Shown: positions 11,900-22,669 of the stretch, piece by piece
How positions within the stretch are numbered: position 1 is the stretch's first letter
Layout: each line of letters starts with the position of its first letter
NCBI GenBank assembly: GCA_947561715.1
Contig: OX387205.1
Span: 3,353,001-3,417,000, forward strand
Source of the DNA: Ascidia mentula
Taxonomy: Eukaryota > Chordata > Ascidiacea > Phlebobranchia > Ascidiidae
Length of the DNA stretch: 64,000 nucleotides
Direction of reading: 5' to 3'
The notes under the pieces: generated by a model
What the model was told of the DNA's origin: nothing
The model's database searches: none
What the model saw: only the letters and a program-made list of their open reading frames with translations
Translations under genes and position numbers: made by a program

Positions 11900-14030
11900 G
11901 TCCTTTTTACCTTTGCGCATGTAAAAAATGGATTCAATCTCTCAGGACTGACTTTTTATGTCCAGTGCACCTACGTTTATGGCGCCCACGAGTTATTCAC
12001 TACCTGCAGTCTGCCAAACGTATGCAGTGCTAATTTTTTCAACAAACTTCTACCAAGTGCTCCTACAATCAGTTACTAATGTTTAAAACCCAATGGAGGT
12101 TATCAGTTGGATAGATAAATTATTTTAGTAAGATAACATTGTATTTAAAGAGTGCATAATAAATGAAACATGCATCAGCATTTGTAGCAGCAGTGTATTA
12201 AATGCTGCAAATCCAGGTATGAAAACAGTAGTATGAGACAGTAGTAAATAAATAGCCACTATTTGTTACATGACTTTTCATGATGTGGTTACGTCCTGCT
12301 TGTAAAAAGTGCAATGTTGTTGTATATGTTGATTATTTATGTGCAAAGGTATAAAACAACGACGTGGGCTACGCGTTGGCACAAATATACCTAAATAGAA
12401 AATGACGAATAGGTTCGTGATGTAACATGCTGTGATGTCGGAACAGGTGTTTGCCTGCCTACAGATAGTTACAGATTTTGACAAGTTCATAACGGTATGT
12501 AATTTCACGTTCTTACCAAAGTTTATACTACTTCCAAAATGTCTTCATAATGCTACACCGATATGTGTTAAGATCATTCAACAAAGAGGGTACCCTCTGT
12601 CTCCTTTCGACTCCTGCCGCGTAAATGCAATTAAAAGTACACATTCCAAAAGGTTGAACAGCTAGACACAATCTCACATTGATCTCGAGCACAAACAGAA
12701 ACGAGCAAATAATGGATTTGTACCACAATATCCGTATACATGGTATACCAATACCACCTAACTTACAAATATTTCGTTTTTTTATGAATGTGATTTCATT
12801 TTATCGTTCAACAAAGAGTAGACACCCGCTATCCTTTCTTCTGTTACCAATATGGATTGCTTAGATATTTGTTATGTGTGAAACAGTGATGGTATATGGT
12901 TTATTTCCGCCATGACGCGTGCAGCGCTTATTCGATTAGTTTATTTGTTCCACTACCCATTTTATTGACTAATTATGGGAACCGCGACAATTGCTAGCGT
13001 ATTTACAAAAACCAGGGCAATGCAAAATATATGACCGAGGGCCCCTCAACACGGAAGGCAGAAATATTTCATGCAATCGCCAGACGGTTGTGTGATTGCG
13101 CATCAGTGTATCTCGACCGTATTATACACCGCAAAGCTGTATGTGCTCTCGTGGCTCAGTCGGTAGAACGTCGGGCCTGGTTACCGCTGGGCCGTGAGTT
13201 CAATCAACACTGCTGCAAAGGATATATTATTTTAAAAGATGATTTGTGTTGATTGGTTTTTATTATCTTTGCATTGATGTATGAATTCGCATAAGTGTCC
13301 AGAGATTTTTCTTTTGCGTTCCCACTTAAGAGGAAACGGGCCTTAGATTCAGCTTGGTGACAATGCCTAGGCTGCGATTCCATTGTGTCTTGTTATTGAT
13401 GTGTAATAGCTAAGCCTAAGATTACAAAAATGTAAGGTTTTAAAAGTGGGACGATTTTGCCGAAACAACTCGTCATTACAAATTTTTTTTACCACTACTG
13501 GTTATATCTACATTATTACAAAAACTAACAAAGAGCTTCTTGACCTTGTTTCAATAAGATGACAATACATTAATTGAAATTTCCATTTCAAACTCAATAC
13601 AATAAACGTAATGTTCCCTTGCAACATTATAATGCAGCTCCACATTGAGACATGTCATCATTGAAACAGACAAAAAATTGTTTGCTGCATGATTTTCATG
13701 AGAGTCAAGTGTTGAAATTAGTATTGGCCAATCTTTGAGAATGATTGATTAAAGACATTCCTTCTGAGAAATGATGCCGAATCACATCACAAATCAGGTG
13801 TTCATTGTAGTAAATCTATTTACGTCAGGCCAACATTATTAAACAGAACTCTTCAGGTAACAATACTTTTGGTACGTCAAACGCAGGTCAAAATGCTATT
13901 AACCTGAAGGATACAATATCGAAGCATCGAATCCCGGTATGGTAAAAAAAATCTATATATGCATTGGGGCTTGGGCAACCTGAGCATGGTTCCTGTCTAG
14001 GGTATCCTCGATTTTAATCCCGGTATTGGA
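11900..14030. other. Intergenic stretch upstream of receptor B
   Basis: No gene is supported here. It holds the tRNA-like sequence at 13145-13213 and, at its right edge (about 13925-14035), two short segments ending in B-box-like strings (cgaatcccggtat and taatcccggtattgg) that look like SINE debris. A similar string lies near 54330. Confidence 0.5.
13145..13213 (+). repeat. tRNA-like sequence (pseudogene or SINE head)
   Basis: It has an A-box-like segment (gtggctcagtcggtagaac) and a B-box-like segment (gagttcaatc). It aligns with 27319-27391, including the unusual central hairpin around cctggtta. The T-stem is broken here and the 3' side does not close the acceptor stem, so a working tRNA is unlikely. 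Confidence 0.55.
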
Positions 14031-14490
14031 TTTACAAAGCCTCGTTATAACACAAAGGTGGTTTGGCAGCACACCTATACGTTTTAATTACACAGACTGA
14101 CAACAAATCGTAATAGAAAAATAATCAAACAGTTTTAAACAGCATTGCTCAGGCTATTAAAAAAAGTCTTTTTAAATGTTAGCGCAAATGGTTGTTCTTT
14201 GCGATAATTGTATTGAATAATGAGTTACACGTCGTCATTCATCCAAAAGCCGGTACAAAAGCAATGTTGCCGAAAGTATCACAATTAGGTGCTAAAAAAG
14301 CCCACATATGTACTGAAACTTTGCATCTGTGTCTTATTCGAATTTAACATACAGGAAATATGTGTATAAGCTGCAGACAGATGGCCACTGTTTCGACCTA
14401 AAAGGCTTTGTATTAAACCCAATGGCGCATTGTATTGTCAAACTAGAAACAGTTTTTCTACTGTTTAGAATGCCCACTGGTCTTACGAAG
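14030..14490. repeat. Orphan copy of a receptor 5' flank
   Basis: The block from about 14030 matches the 5' flanks of copy A (6797-6990) and copy C (18890-19200), and it is followed by the same Penelope-like relic as copy A. No receptor exon 1 is attached on its left; instead the homology starts right at SINE-like debris. It marks a rearrangement breakpoint or a deleted gene. Confidence 0.6.
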
Positions 14491-14960
14491 CCGTCAATTC
14501 GATGTCTGATTACAAATTACTTCCTCGTGAATACCAGGTTTCGTTCGATGTCGTAAGCCTGTTTAAGTCCGTTTCAAAAGATGCTGCGCTTATAACTAGA
14601 CAAATTACAGAAAGACACAATGAACACACTAAGCTTTACCTTATTACATATCTAACAGGCACTCGACTGCTTTTGTATATCAAAACAACATTTACCAGCA
14701 ATTTTTCGCACTCCTGTAGGTTCTCCGATTTTTCAGTTCTAGCCAACATCACCATGCAACGTACAGCTTTTACTTCACAACACCATCACGACTTTGGTTC
14801 CGCTTTGTAGGTGACACGGTCGTCATCATGGCTAAAGAGGAAGTGGGACGGTTTTTGGATGACATTCTTAGACGTAAACGTCACGAACGTAAATTTTCGT
14901 TATTGGTGCTTGGTGTTTATATTCCTCGACAATTTCTGCTTTGTCTAAACGAAAAATGCT
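14490..14960 (+). mobile_element. Penelope-like retroelement, reverse-transcriptase relic (copy 2)
   Basis: Duplicate of the relic at 7020-7510. It encodes LLPREYQVSFDVVSLFKSVS, the typical 'DVVSLF' block of Penelope-like reverse transcriptases, and later the WFRFVGDT block in another frame. It is broken. Its flanks on both sides match those of copy 1. Confidence 0.7.
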
Positions 14961-16100
14961 CAAAAAAATGATTTACCACTGCGCTACACGCGTTTTAATA
15001 AAGAACTCCTATCTAAACTAATGCACTTTTAGCCAATCTTTACCTGCAGCATTGTGACGTCAGACTTATTCTCGACGCGAATTGGGAAAGATTGGAAACA
15101 ATAGCCACAGCTAGTAAAGTACTGGCTTACCCAACAATTGGTGCGTTTGTTTTTATTTGTGTTAACTTGTACAGTACCTGGACTGGGCAACATTAGTTGC
15201 GAGTCATATGTATCTACAATGAACACGAATAATGCAGATATAATTGTTAATTTTGTGGAAAGCGTAACTTTATCGCAGTATGTTTACGCTGTGACACAAC
15301 AACTTTTTTATGTGAATGTATATTGTTTTCACAGAAAAACCGCTACACTTGATACATTGCATCGCCAACACAAACATTCGTGGAGCACATTCAAGAGTGG
15401 ATCGTTTCAGATAGCAATTAGGTGGCGCTTTTTCAAAGTCAGGTTGGAGGAGAGGCGCAGGACCAGGCAACGCACAAGAGGTTGTAACAGGTAGAGAAAG
15501 CATAAGTTCACTCGTAATTTTGTTATTCAAGATAAATGTGATAAAAATAAACTGGTGCTTGGTCGCGTTTACTCATGCTATAATTATAAACACTTCAATG
15601 AAAAATTGTTTTGTTCCTAAAAACCTAAATGGTTCAAGGAAAAGGGATATTAAAAAACAATATGAAAAGATTGAAGGTATCTTTGATATACCTTTTGTGC
15701 CTTCGTTGAAATAATTAAGTTATATTTTTAATGTTTTTAATAAAAGCTATACACACGAGGTGGCGGTAGAGCATTGCTACCTTATCGAATTACGGTGGTG
15801 TTGGCGATTTTACGATAGGACGCGGAATTGGCAGATGTAACTTTACACCAAAAAAATAAATCTTGGTTTTTGATGTTTGCATTGCAATTGATATTGGAAG
15901 AAAATAGTTACTCCTCAAATGTATATTTGATGTGTGCGCATCGAAGGCATGCCAATAAGTCACGCAAAAAGATATTTACAAGTTGGAAACAGTAAAGATT
16001 GTGTAAAGCAAATCATCACATCGTTTGTAAAGTGGTGAAGCTAGGTTTCGATAAGTTAACAATATAACCTGAGAGATCACAATGATATCACAAAAACGTT

Positions 16101-18877
16101 CTAAAATGTCTCATAAACTGAATCGGCAGAATTAATTTGTTGGTTCACACCGACGTTAATATAGTTATCAGCAGTTTTCTGTGGATTACGGCTATACTCG
16201 TTTACTGCAGAGCTTCCTGGAGTGCGTTGAGTTGCTCTGCAACAAAACAAATGAATTTGTGATGTTTTGCTTTGCCGAATTAACGCAAAATGCTATATGC
16301 TAATATTTATGCAATGCTAGGTTAAATAATCCAATAAAAAATTCTTACTGAGGCTGCTTTTGGAAATTGCTTGTGTCTTCAACTGGTCTGTTGGTCGCTG
16401 TCGGAGCCACAACAGTTCCTTTGAAACAGTAAAGTTACTAACCAATCAGAATTAACAAGCAGATGTTGGTTATTGGCGGGCCATAGAGGTTTGGTAACCA
16501 TTTCATTTCTTTCCAATTAAATATAGACAGCGACATTAAAACAACACGACATGTCGCCAGCTTTGTTTCCTATCAACCAAAAACTTATTTTTAGCTTGAC
16601 TCACCTGATTGGGTGAAAGCAGCGAAACACCAAACTTTTTTCATTTTCATCATGACAAGACATGATATTATAATGATCACAGCCAAACACGAGGCAAGCA
16701 CGATGTTCGGAACGTTTATGGCTGTGTTTGCTGCTGTAGTAACCGACATTGGAGTCTTTGATTCGGCTTTTATTTCGTAAACCATAATGGAGAAATTGTT
16801 TACAGTGTAGAAGGGATACCCTGAGTGAACGGTGATCATATATGAACCAAGATCAGATGCTGAAACCTGAAAAACATACTGGTGTTGGGCTTTTGTTCCA
16901 CAAATCATTGATATGTTATGCTTACATTGGTGAAGTACAAAACTGCTTTGTTAGTGATCGACCTTGACGTATAATGAACATTTTTGATTTCCTTTCCTGT
17001 TAAAAAACAACTGTGTGATTGTATAAGTAGTTTTTTTTTATGATACTGAAAAAATATAATACACAAAGTGGTATTCGGTATGGTTGACGGTTTTATTTTA
17101 TTTTACCAGTTACGCGGTTCAGCGAAGAACAGATTCGATGTTGGTAAAGTTCTTACTGAGTTTAAAAGACAAGCGAAAGTCAAACAGTAAATGACCATAG
17201 TTCTCCAGTTACACGAGGCAATGCGACGTTTCACAAAGAAAGTCGTTACAATGAGCATACCGGTTACAATACATTTAAATTAGTAACTTTCAATGCATGA
17301 GCAACATTTAATTCTTGATCATAGTCTCACCGTCTTTATAAGCAATTATCGGCTGATGTCCAGATATTGGTGGATTTGACTTAAATTCAGCTTCCACTAT
17401 CCCATGAGTGTTCAAAGAAATTGTTCGATTTATTGTTATGTTTGGTTCTATCTGAGGAGGAACTGCAATAAACAAAATATCTTCAATACAAGCTCGAGGT
17501 ACTATTAGAACTTCAAATAAATGGAAGTATCAACAAATTACATAGTATGTTGAGTTTGACCGTTCTGCTCGCCGATTCACCGAAGTTTTTCGAGGTCTGG
17601 TAACACGTCACACTCTCGTCATGATATGTTGGTGTGAAAACCACGTTAGCCCACTTCATCTGTATGTAACAAAGCAGTAGTCATATGTGGTACTTGTTTC
17701 GTTTCAGTTGCATCATTTTGAGATGAGTTTACATACATATGAACTTACTTTTTCACCTCCCCACGTTTGATTGATAAGGGTTATTTTGACGTAATGCATT
17801 TGACTATTAAACATATCACAAAACAATAATACACTGGTGTTGGTGTAAAATGTCACTATAGAATCAGCAATGTTTATATCGAGAAGCCGACCTAAAAATG
17901 AAAAAACAGTAACAACTTTGCTGAAAACCTTGCTTATTACTCAGCTCGTGGAAAGTGCTCAACAAACCTCGATAACATCCCACATTGTCACCACTCCATT
18001 TGGCTGTTGCACCACAAGTAATTGTAGTTTGTCTTCCAATTATTTGAGATTCCTTTGTAATTATGGTATTGTCACATTGCACGGTCGCAACTGTTCCATA
18101 AACCCATTTTTCCGGTAGATTAGGAGAAATTATTTTTAAATGTGGAACTTTGGGACAATCTTTGATTTGGAAAAAATCGAGGCAACTTAAGGTTTAGGAG
18201 TTTTAAACATTACCCACATGTATTAAGTAACCTACTGTGAAATGATATTCTAGGAGATTGTAGTGTCATGTCTGATTGATAACAGTCCCATCCATAATCA
18301 TATATATTAACAAACATTCCATCAAATAAGTCGGGACGAAGAATTGTTAAATTCAAAACTAACTGGGAGGAGTTTCGTTGTACATTTAACTCAACCAAAG
18401 ATGAGTTGTGTGAATAAAAACGGTAAGGATAGGAGTATCCAATATATAACGAATTGTTGGCCCAGATTTCAAGATATAGATCATTGTGCAGCTGTGTCGA
18501 AAAGTTAAATGTAATTTCAATGGACGGAATTCCTTTTGCCCACACAAACATATCATCAGTTGTTTTTCCATTTGAATGTATGGTTGCATTCCAACATCGT
18601 CCTCAAAAACAAGAAGCGTGTAAACATAAACAATTGCAACGCATGCAAGTTAAATTATCACAAAAGTACAGATGAATCAGCCAACGCTGCTTGGTGTTGA
18701 TCAAAAAATCAATTTCGCACACAACGATACAACGAACGTCAGTTTTTGTCTTATTCAGGTGCAATCAGTAGTAACGCACTGCTGATTAATTATAAACTTA
18801 CCCGCACTTGCCAGTTGATTTGTTTGCAAAATCAACAACACCAAACTTCCCAGTAAAAGTTGTAACAAACTAGCCAT
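16101..18877 (-). CDS. CCP/Ig single-pass receptor C with tyrosine-motif tail (527 aa, 10 exons)
   Basis: Exons: 18877-18802, 18601-18218, 18159-17968, 17891-17749, 17659-17542, 17462-17331, 16996-16926, 16866-16605, 16418-16349, 16236-16101. Together they give 528 codons with all phases consistent. Start MASLLQLLLGSLVLLIL is a signal peptide. Then come an Ig-like domain (CWNAT, FVWAKGIPSIEITFNF), a CCP module (YCP..VQC..ITC..W..GC), an Ig C2-like domain split over exons 4-5, a cysteine-poor Ig-like domain (exons 6-8), a membrane helix (NIVLASCLAVIIIISCLVMM), and a tail with EYSRN, DNYINV and SVYETF. Exon 2's donor is GTGGGT, chosen because it restores the frame to the CCP exon. The ectodomain is closest to copy A, while the tail and 3' flank match copy B. 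Function is inferred as cell-surface recognition, perhaps of complement or non-self. Confidence 0.88.
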
Positions 18878-19548
18878 AGTTCCTGATGGTCTTTGCACTC
18901 ACAGAGTGTAATCGCAATGTCTCATTGCATTGCATATGTGGCATGACACCTACGTTTCAAATACACCCACTTAGATCAAATCGTGATAGAAAAATGTCAA
19001 ACTGCTCATGAACATTATAATAGACAATGCTCAAGGTATGAAAAAACCACAAACCATGTTATAGTGTATCAGTGTTTTTGTCGAAAAATAATCTTTGCAT
19101 TAATTGCATTAAATAGTGAGTTGCGTGTCGTCATTCATCTTAAAGTAGGCGGGAAAGTAGTGTTAAATGTGGTAACTAATTATACCCCATAATTTAATGA
19201 AAACTTGACACCAGTGTCTGTTTGAAGACCTGCGTATGCGACAAGGCGTTATTAACGAAGAAAACGCTGTTTGTGAAACAGATTTAGGCAAACCATAAGC
19301 CATATACACTAAATAGTGTACGCTCTAAGCGCATTGTTGTTGATCAAACTACAAACCCACGTATTAAACAGCTGCGCACCCGTTAATAACAAACATCATT
19401 GCAACTATGCTACTGATCATACCCACTCATTTTGTAATACGTATGCACCGATGTACTGTTATTTAAGAACTTTTCTGCAGGCTTTATTGCATAATTGTCC
19501 TGTACTATTTACATACATTTTTTACGGGAGGAAAAATTTATACTGGGG
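18878..19548. other. 5' flank of receptor C and intergenic sequence
   Basis: The first 300 bases are the third copy of the receptor 5' flank (compare 6797-6990 and 14030-14300). The rest up to 19548 shows no gene. Confidence 0.5.
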
Positions 19549-20330
19549 TTAATATCCGTTGCAAGTTTTACCCCTCATACGACAAACCATGTTACAATGC
19601 TGTAGAGGACATTGCAGTAAAAATCCATCTACCTGGTTGTGATAAACACATATAACTGAAACGTGTTTGAAGTACACCAATGCAAGGTTAATGCTGACAA
19701 ATCCAATAAGATTATTTTTTAATGTAAAGAAGTGGAGGAGATGTGATATAAAGTGAACCACATGTAAATGATTCCAGAAGTGGTTGCTGATCTCACTTTT
19801 GGATCTAGTTGCTGGGCGGTGCTCTTTCATACGCACAAATAGGTTGCGTGTGGGCTCTCCAATGTACGTGGTTAGTTTGTAGAGGCAAAGGAAACGAAGG
19901 AAAAGTTTAGGCAAGCCAAAAATACGCAACTTACAACCACACCTCTCCATAGACACGCGTGTTATTCAGAGTCAACACTGTATAATGTTTCAGTTTCTCT
20001 TTTAGTGCTTTTGGGTTTCGATGCCCTGGGTGTTTACCAGGCCAATACACAGAGGGAAAAAGGTCTGCTTTTTATCGTTAAGCATGAATTCATGTGCATA
20101 TATTTTAAGTGGTTCAATAAGCATCCGCCATTTTCTTCGTCCGAGACTGTCGTTCCTCCAAAATTCACCTCATGTCCTGTATCTGCTACATGTTGAGACA
20201 ACGCTGCACCCGCGGTCTTCTTGCACTTGGCCACATCACATTGGTGTTCCTTTGGCTTTGTTCGTAGGACGAGACCGTCTCGCCAATGGAAACGCCTTCG
20301 CAGTCAGCACAGGGTATGAAGCATAACACA
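19549..20330 (-). mobile_element. Penelope-like retroelement relics, GIY-YIG endonuclease parts
   Basis: Two adjoining minus-strand pieces carry endonuclease signatures of Penelope-like elements. The piece at about 19990-20330 shows CADCEGVSIGET and AGAALSQHVADTGHEVNF..TTV.DEE, and the piece at about 19560-19956 shows TYIGEPTRNL..R..EH. They do not form one frame and look like two different old insertions side by side. Both are broken. Confidence 0.75.
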
Positions 20331-20401
20331 CCTTAGCTGTAAAGTGACACATATGCTGAATAGAAATGTAATGACTTGTTCAGTTTCACGTTTTTGTTGT
20401 T

Positions 20402-22669
20402 TTAAGCCCTGCTGCCATTGCGAATGAGGCCGTTGTTGGAAAAACCACCGGGAAGCGATCCAAATGCGAAATAGGCAGCGGTTTGCTCATTTGGTGATAA
20501 GTATGTGAGTTTCGGTGCCTTGCCTGTGCCGCTTCTTAGCCGTCGTAGTCGTGAAATGGTCTTAGAAACGTCACTATCCTTGTTTTTTTGCGCAAAATTA
20601 CTGTTCAAAAAATCGTCGATGTTGTCGTTCGTGATTTCCAAATAAAACAGGAAGAATCCGACGTCGCCGAATTTTGCCGCCGATATCAGGTTTTTCCGTA
20701 GACCTTGTAAAATCGCATGCGTGTTTTCCTCCACGGCTTTCTGTAGAGTTGTAAAGTTTTCCACTTCCTTGTTCTTTCCACTATTTTCGCACAACCACAG
20801 AAGAAAGTCGGTTCCGCTTTGGGAGTCGTTCATGTGAGGACGAAATCGCCACATGAGGGCAACAAACAACAAGCAGAGCATAGACAGGAAAGCGACCTGG
20901 GCACAGGCGATTACCCACGGGGTTCTAAATGAGAAATATATGCATTGGTATTTGCTCTGACAAACAAAAACGGGGTCGGTATTTCCTAGAATCACTCCGA
21001 AAATGTACAACAGGATTGCTCCGGAAGCAACTAACAAGGAGGCAGAATTTCTGACGAAGTAGGCGTTCCTGATGTTAAAGTGGTTTTTGGGCTTTGCTTT
21101 GTTCGGGAGATTATTTGTTTTTTTAACGTACAGTTTTTGCAATTTTTCTGCAAGTTCAGAAACTGTTAAAATCTGCCGTAGTGCTAGAAGCTGTTTGTAT
21201 GCATCAACTATGCGAATATTGTCTATGAAGCTTTTTTTCGTTACCGTTATTCCATCTTTTCCGTTTTCAGACAGTTTCCTGAGCTGGTCTTGTGGTTTCA
21301 TTTCCCGAACCGATTCAAGACGATAAAGAGTCGACGGGTTGTCTAAATCTAACATCAACTTTGACACCATGGCCCTGTGTTTTTCACCACAGTTTTCGAA
21401 GTTTATAAATTGGTCACCGGTTTGTGCAAATGGATTAAAAAAGTCACATTTTTCTTTTGTTGCCGTGCGACGCGTTTCCACATAAGCCTTGATTTCAACG
21501 TTTTCACGCCAGTCTTCTGCTTCCCAGAGTTTACTTTCCAGAAACAATCGTCTTGTTTTGTTCAACATCTCTCGTTCCTTTTGGTTACGAAGAATCTGTA
21601 ACAGGGCAAGCGCATCGCTTTGTATGCTCAATAAGACCTGAAAGTTGTTGAAACCGAAACGATCCAACAAGCTTTCTTTGAGTTTGCGTGTGCTCTCAAT
21701 TTGACGAAGAGTGAGTAACTGAGCGAGTGTTTCAATTCGATCGTCTAATGTCCTCAAATCATCATTACTTTTGTCAATTAATTTTTCACTGCACCACGTT
21801 GACGAATCAGCAAATATACGACGCAGTATTGTGTCTGTGGGTAAACGGATCATCCTTTGAACGCTGGACTCGACTTGAGATTCGTGACGACATACTTGCG
21901 TCATAAGTGTTTCTAACGTTGGTGACGTATCTTCTTCGCAGAAATCTAGCATTTGTAACCTCTCATCTGTGGGTTCAACAACCAAAGATTCTTTGATTAT
22001 TTCTTCTTTGATTTCTATGTTCATTCCGTAGCAAATAGGGCTTGCAAAGCTGTATTTTGTAAGTAGGTCAAGGTATGGAAAAGCATCAAAATATCGAACA
22101 GCGTCATTGTGCACTTGATCGAGCATTTTTTTATATTCCGCCGGCCAACGGTCTTCGGTTTCTGGCGAATCAAAAAACGTCTTCGTGATGTGTCTGCTCG
22201 CCGTTCTGAGATGGCGCTCGTAATCGGCCGAATCTGGCGCATCAGCTGTGGTAACCAACCTGATAAGCATATCCGTCGAACTATCGAACTCAGAAACCAC
22301 GTTAAACAGCTTCCTGAATCGCGAAACTTCGTTTGTAACTTGAGGGATGTACTCCCAGAAGTTGATTGCCACAAACATGACACAAGATACCAGCATTGAG
22401 ATCCACCAAAAGTTAAGAAGGAAAAAGTCTGCTTCCTCTGTGCATTTTTCGTTCACGAACATCATCTGTGGTTCACTAAACGAATCAGTAACATTGCCGT
22501 TGAGAGGAAGACACCTCAATGCGTCGTTATCAGATTTAAAGACTAAAAATAAACTTAAACCAGCCACAGCAGTCACAACGAAACCTTGAGCCGTTTCCCA
22601 CCATGGCTTCAGATCATTTACAGCTAACAGGTCAGCCTGGGGGTGGACCTCGCCAAGCGACATAACCAA
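20402..22669 (-). CDS. LRRC8/pannexin-like four-span channel protein without LRRs (755 aa, intronless)
   Basis: A single open frame encodes 755 residues. The N-terminus has LKPWWE followed by a first span (about 28-45) and CLPL, as in LRRC8 proteins. A second span (about 82-104) ends in NFWEYIP, the counterpart of the LRRC8 NFWFKFP turn. A loop of about 435 mostly charged, helical residues follows, then spans 3 (about 540-562) and 4 (about 581-604, before MWRF). Each predicted extracellular loop has two cysteines (RC..EKC and VCQSKYQC), as in pannexins and innexins. LRRC8 subunits form volume-regulated anion channels, but this protein ends with about 150 residues and no leucine-rich repeats. 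A channel role is therefore an inference from topology and short motifs. Starts at 22669 and 22663 (MSLGE) are both possible. Lack of introns may mean an old retrocopy. Confidence 0.7.
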   Translation of the reverse strand: MVMSLGEVHPQADLLAVNDLKPWWETAQGFVVTAVAGLSLFLVFKSDNDALRCLPLNGNVTDSFSEPQMMFVNEKCTEEADFFLLNFWWISMLVSCVMFVAINFWEYIPQVTNEVSRFRKLFNVVSEFDSSTDMLIRLVTTADAPDSADYERHLRTASRHITKTFFDSPETEDRWPAEYKKMLDQVHNDAVRYFDAFPYLDLLTKYSFASPICYGMNIEIKEEIIKESLVVEPTDERLQMLDFCEEDTSPTLETLMTQVCRHESQVESSVQRMIRLPTDTILRRIFADSSTWCSEKLIDKSNDDLRTLDDRIETLAQLLTLRQIESTRKLKESLLDRFGFNNFQVLLSIQSDALALLQILRNQKEREMLNKTRRLFLESKLWEAEDWRENVEIKAYVETRRTATKEKCDFFNPFAQTGDQFINFENCGEKHRAMVSKLMLDLDNPSTLYRLESVREMKPQDQLRKLSENGKDGITVTKKSFIDNIRIVDAYKQLLALRQILTVSELAEKLQKLYVKKTNNLPNKAKPKNHFNIRNAYFVRNSASLLVASGAILLYIFGVILGNTDPVFVCQSKYQCIYFSFRTPWVIACAQVAFLSMLCLLFVALMWRFRPHMNDSQSGTDFLLWLCENSGKNKEVENFTTLQKAVEENTHAILQGLRKNLISAAKFGDVGFFLFYLEITNDNIDDFLNSNFAQKNKDSDVSKTISRLRRLRSGTGKAPKLTYLSPNEQTAAYFAFGSLPGGFSNNGLIRNGSRA

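Noticed and set aside
20021-20326. Plus-strand ORF over the endonuclease relic
   Set aside because: Shadow of the minus-strand Penelope-like coding sequence.
22021-22399. ORFs in other frames inside the LRRC8-like gene
   Set aside because: Shadows of the 755-codon frame.
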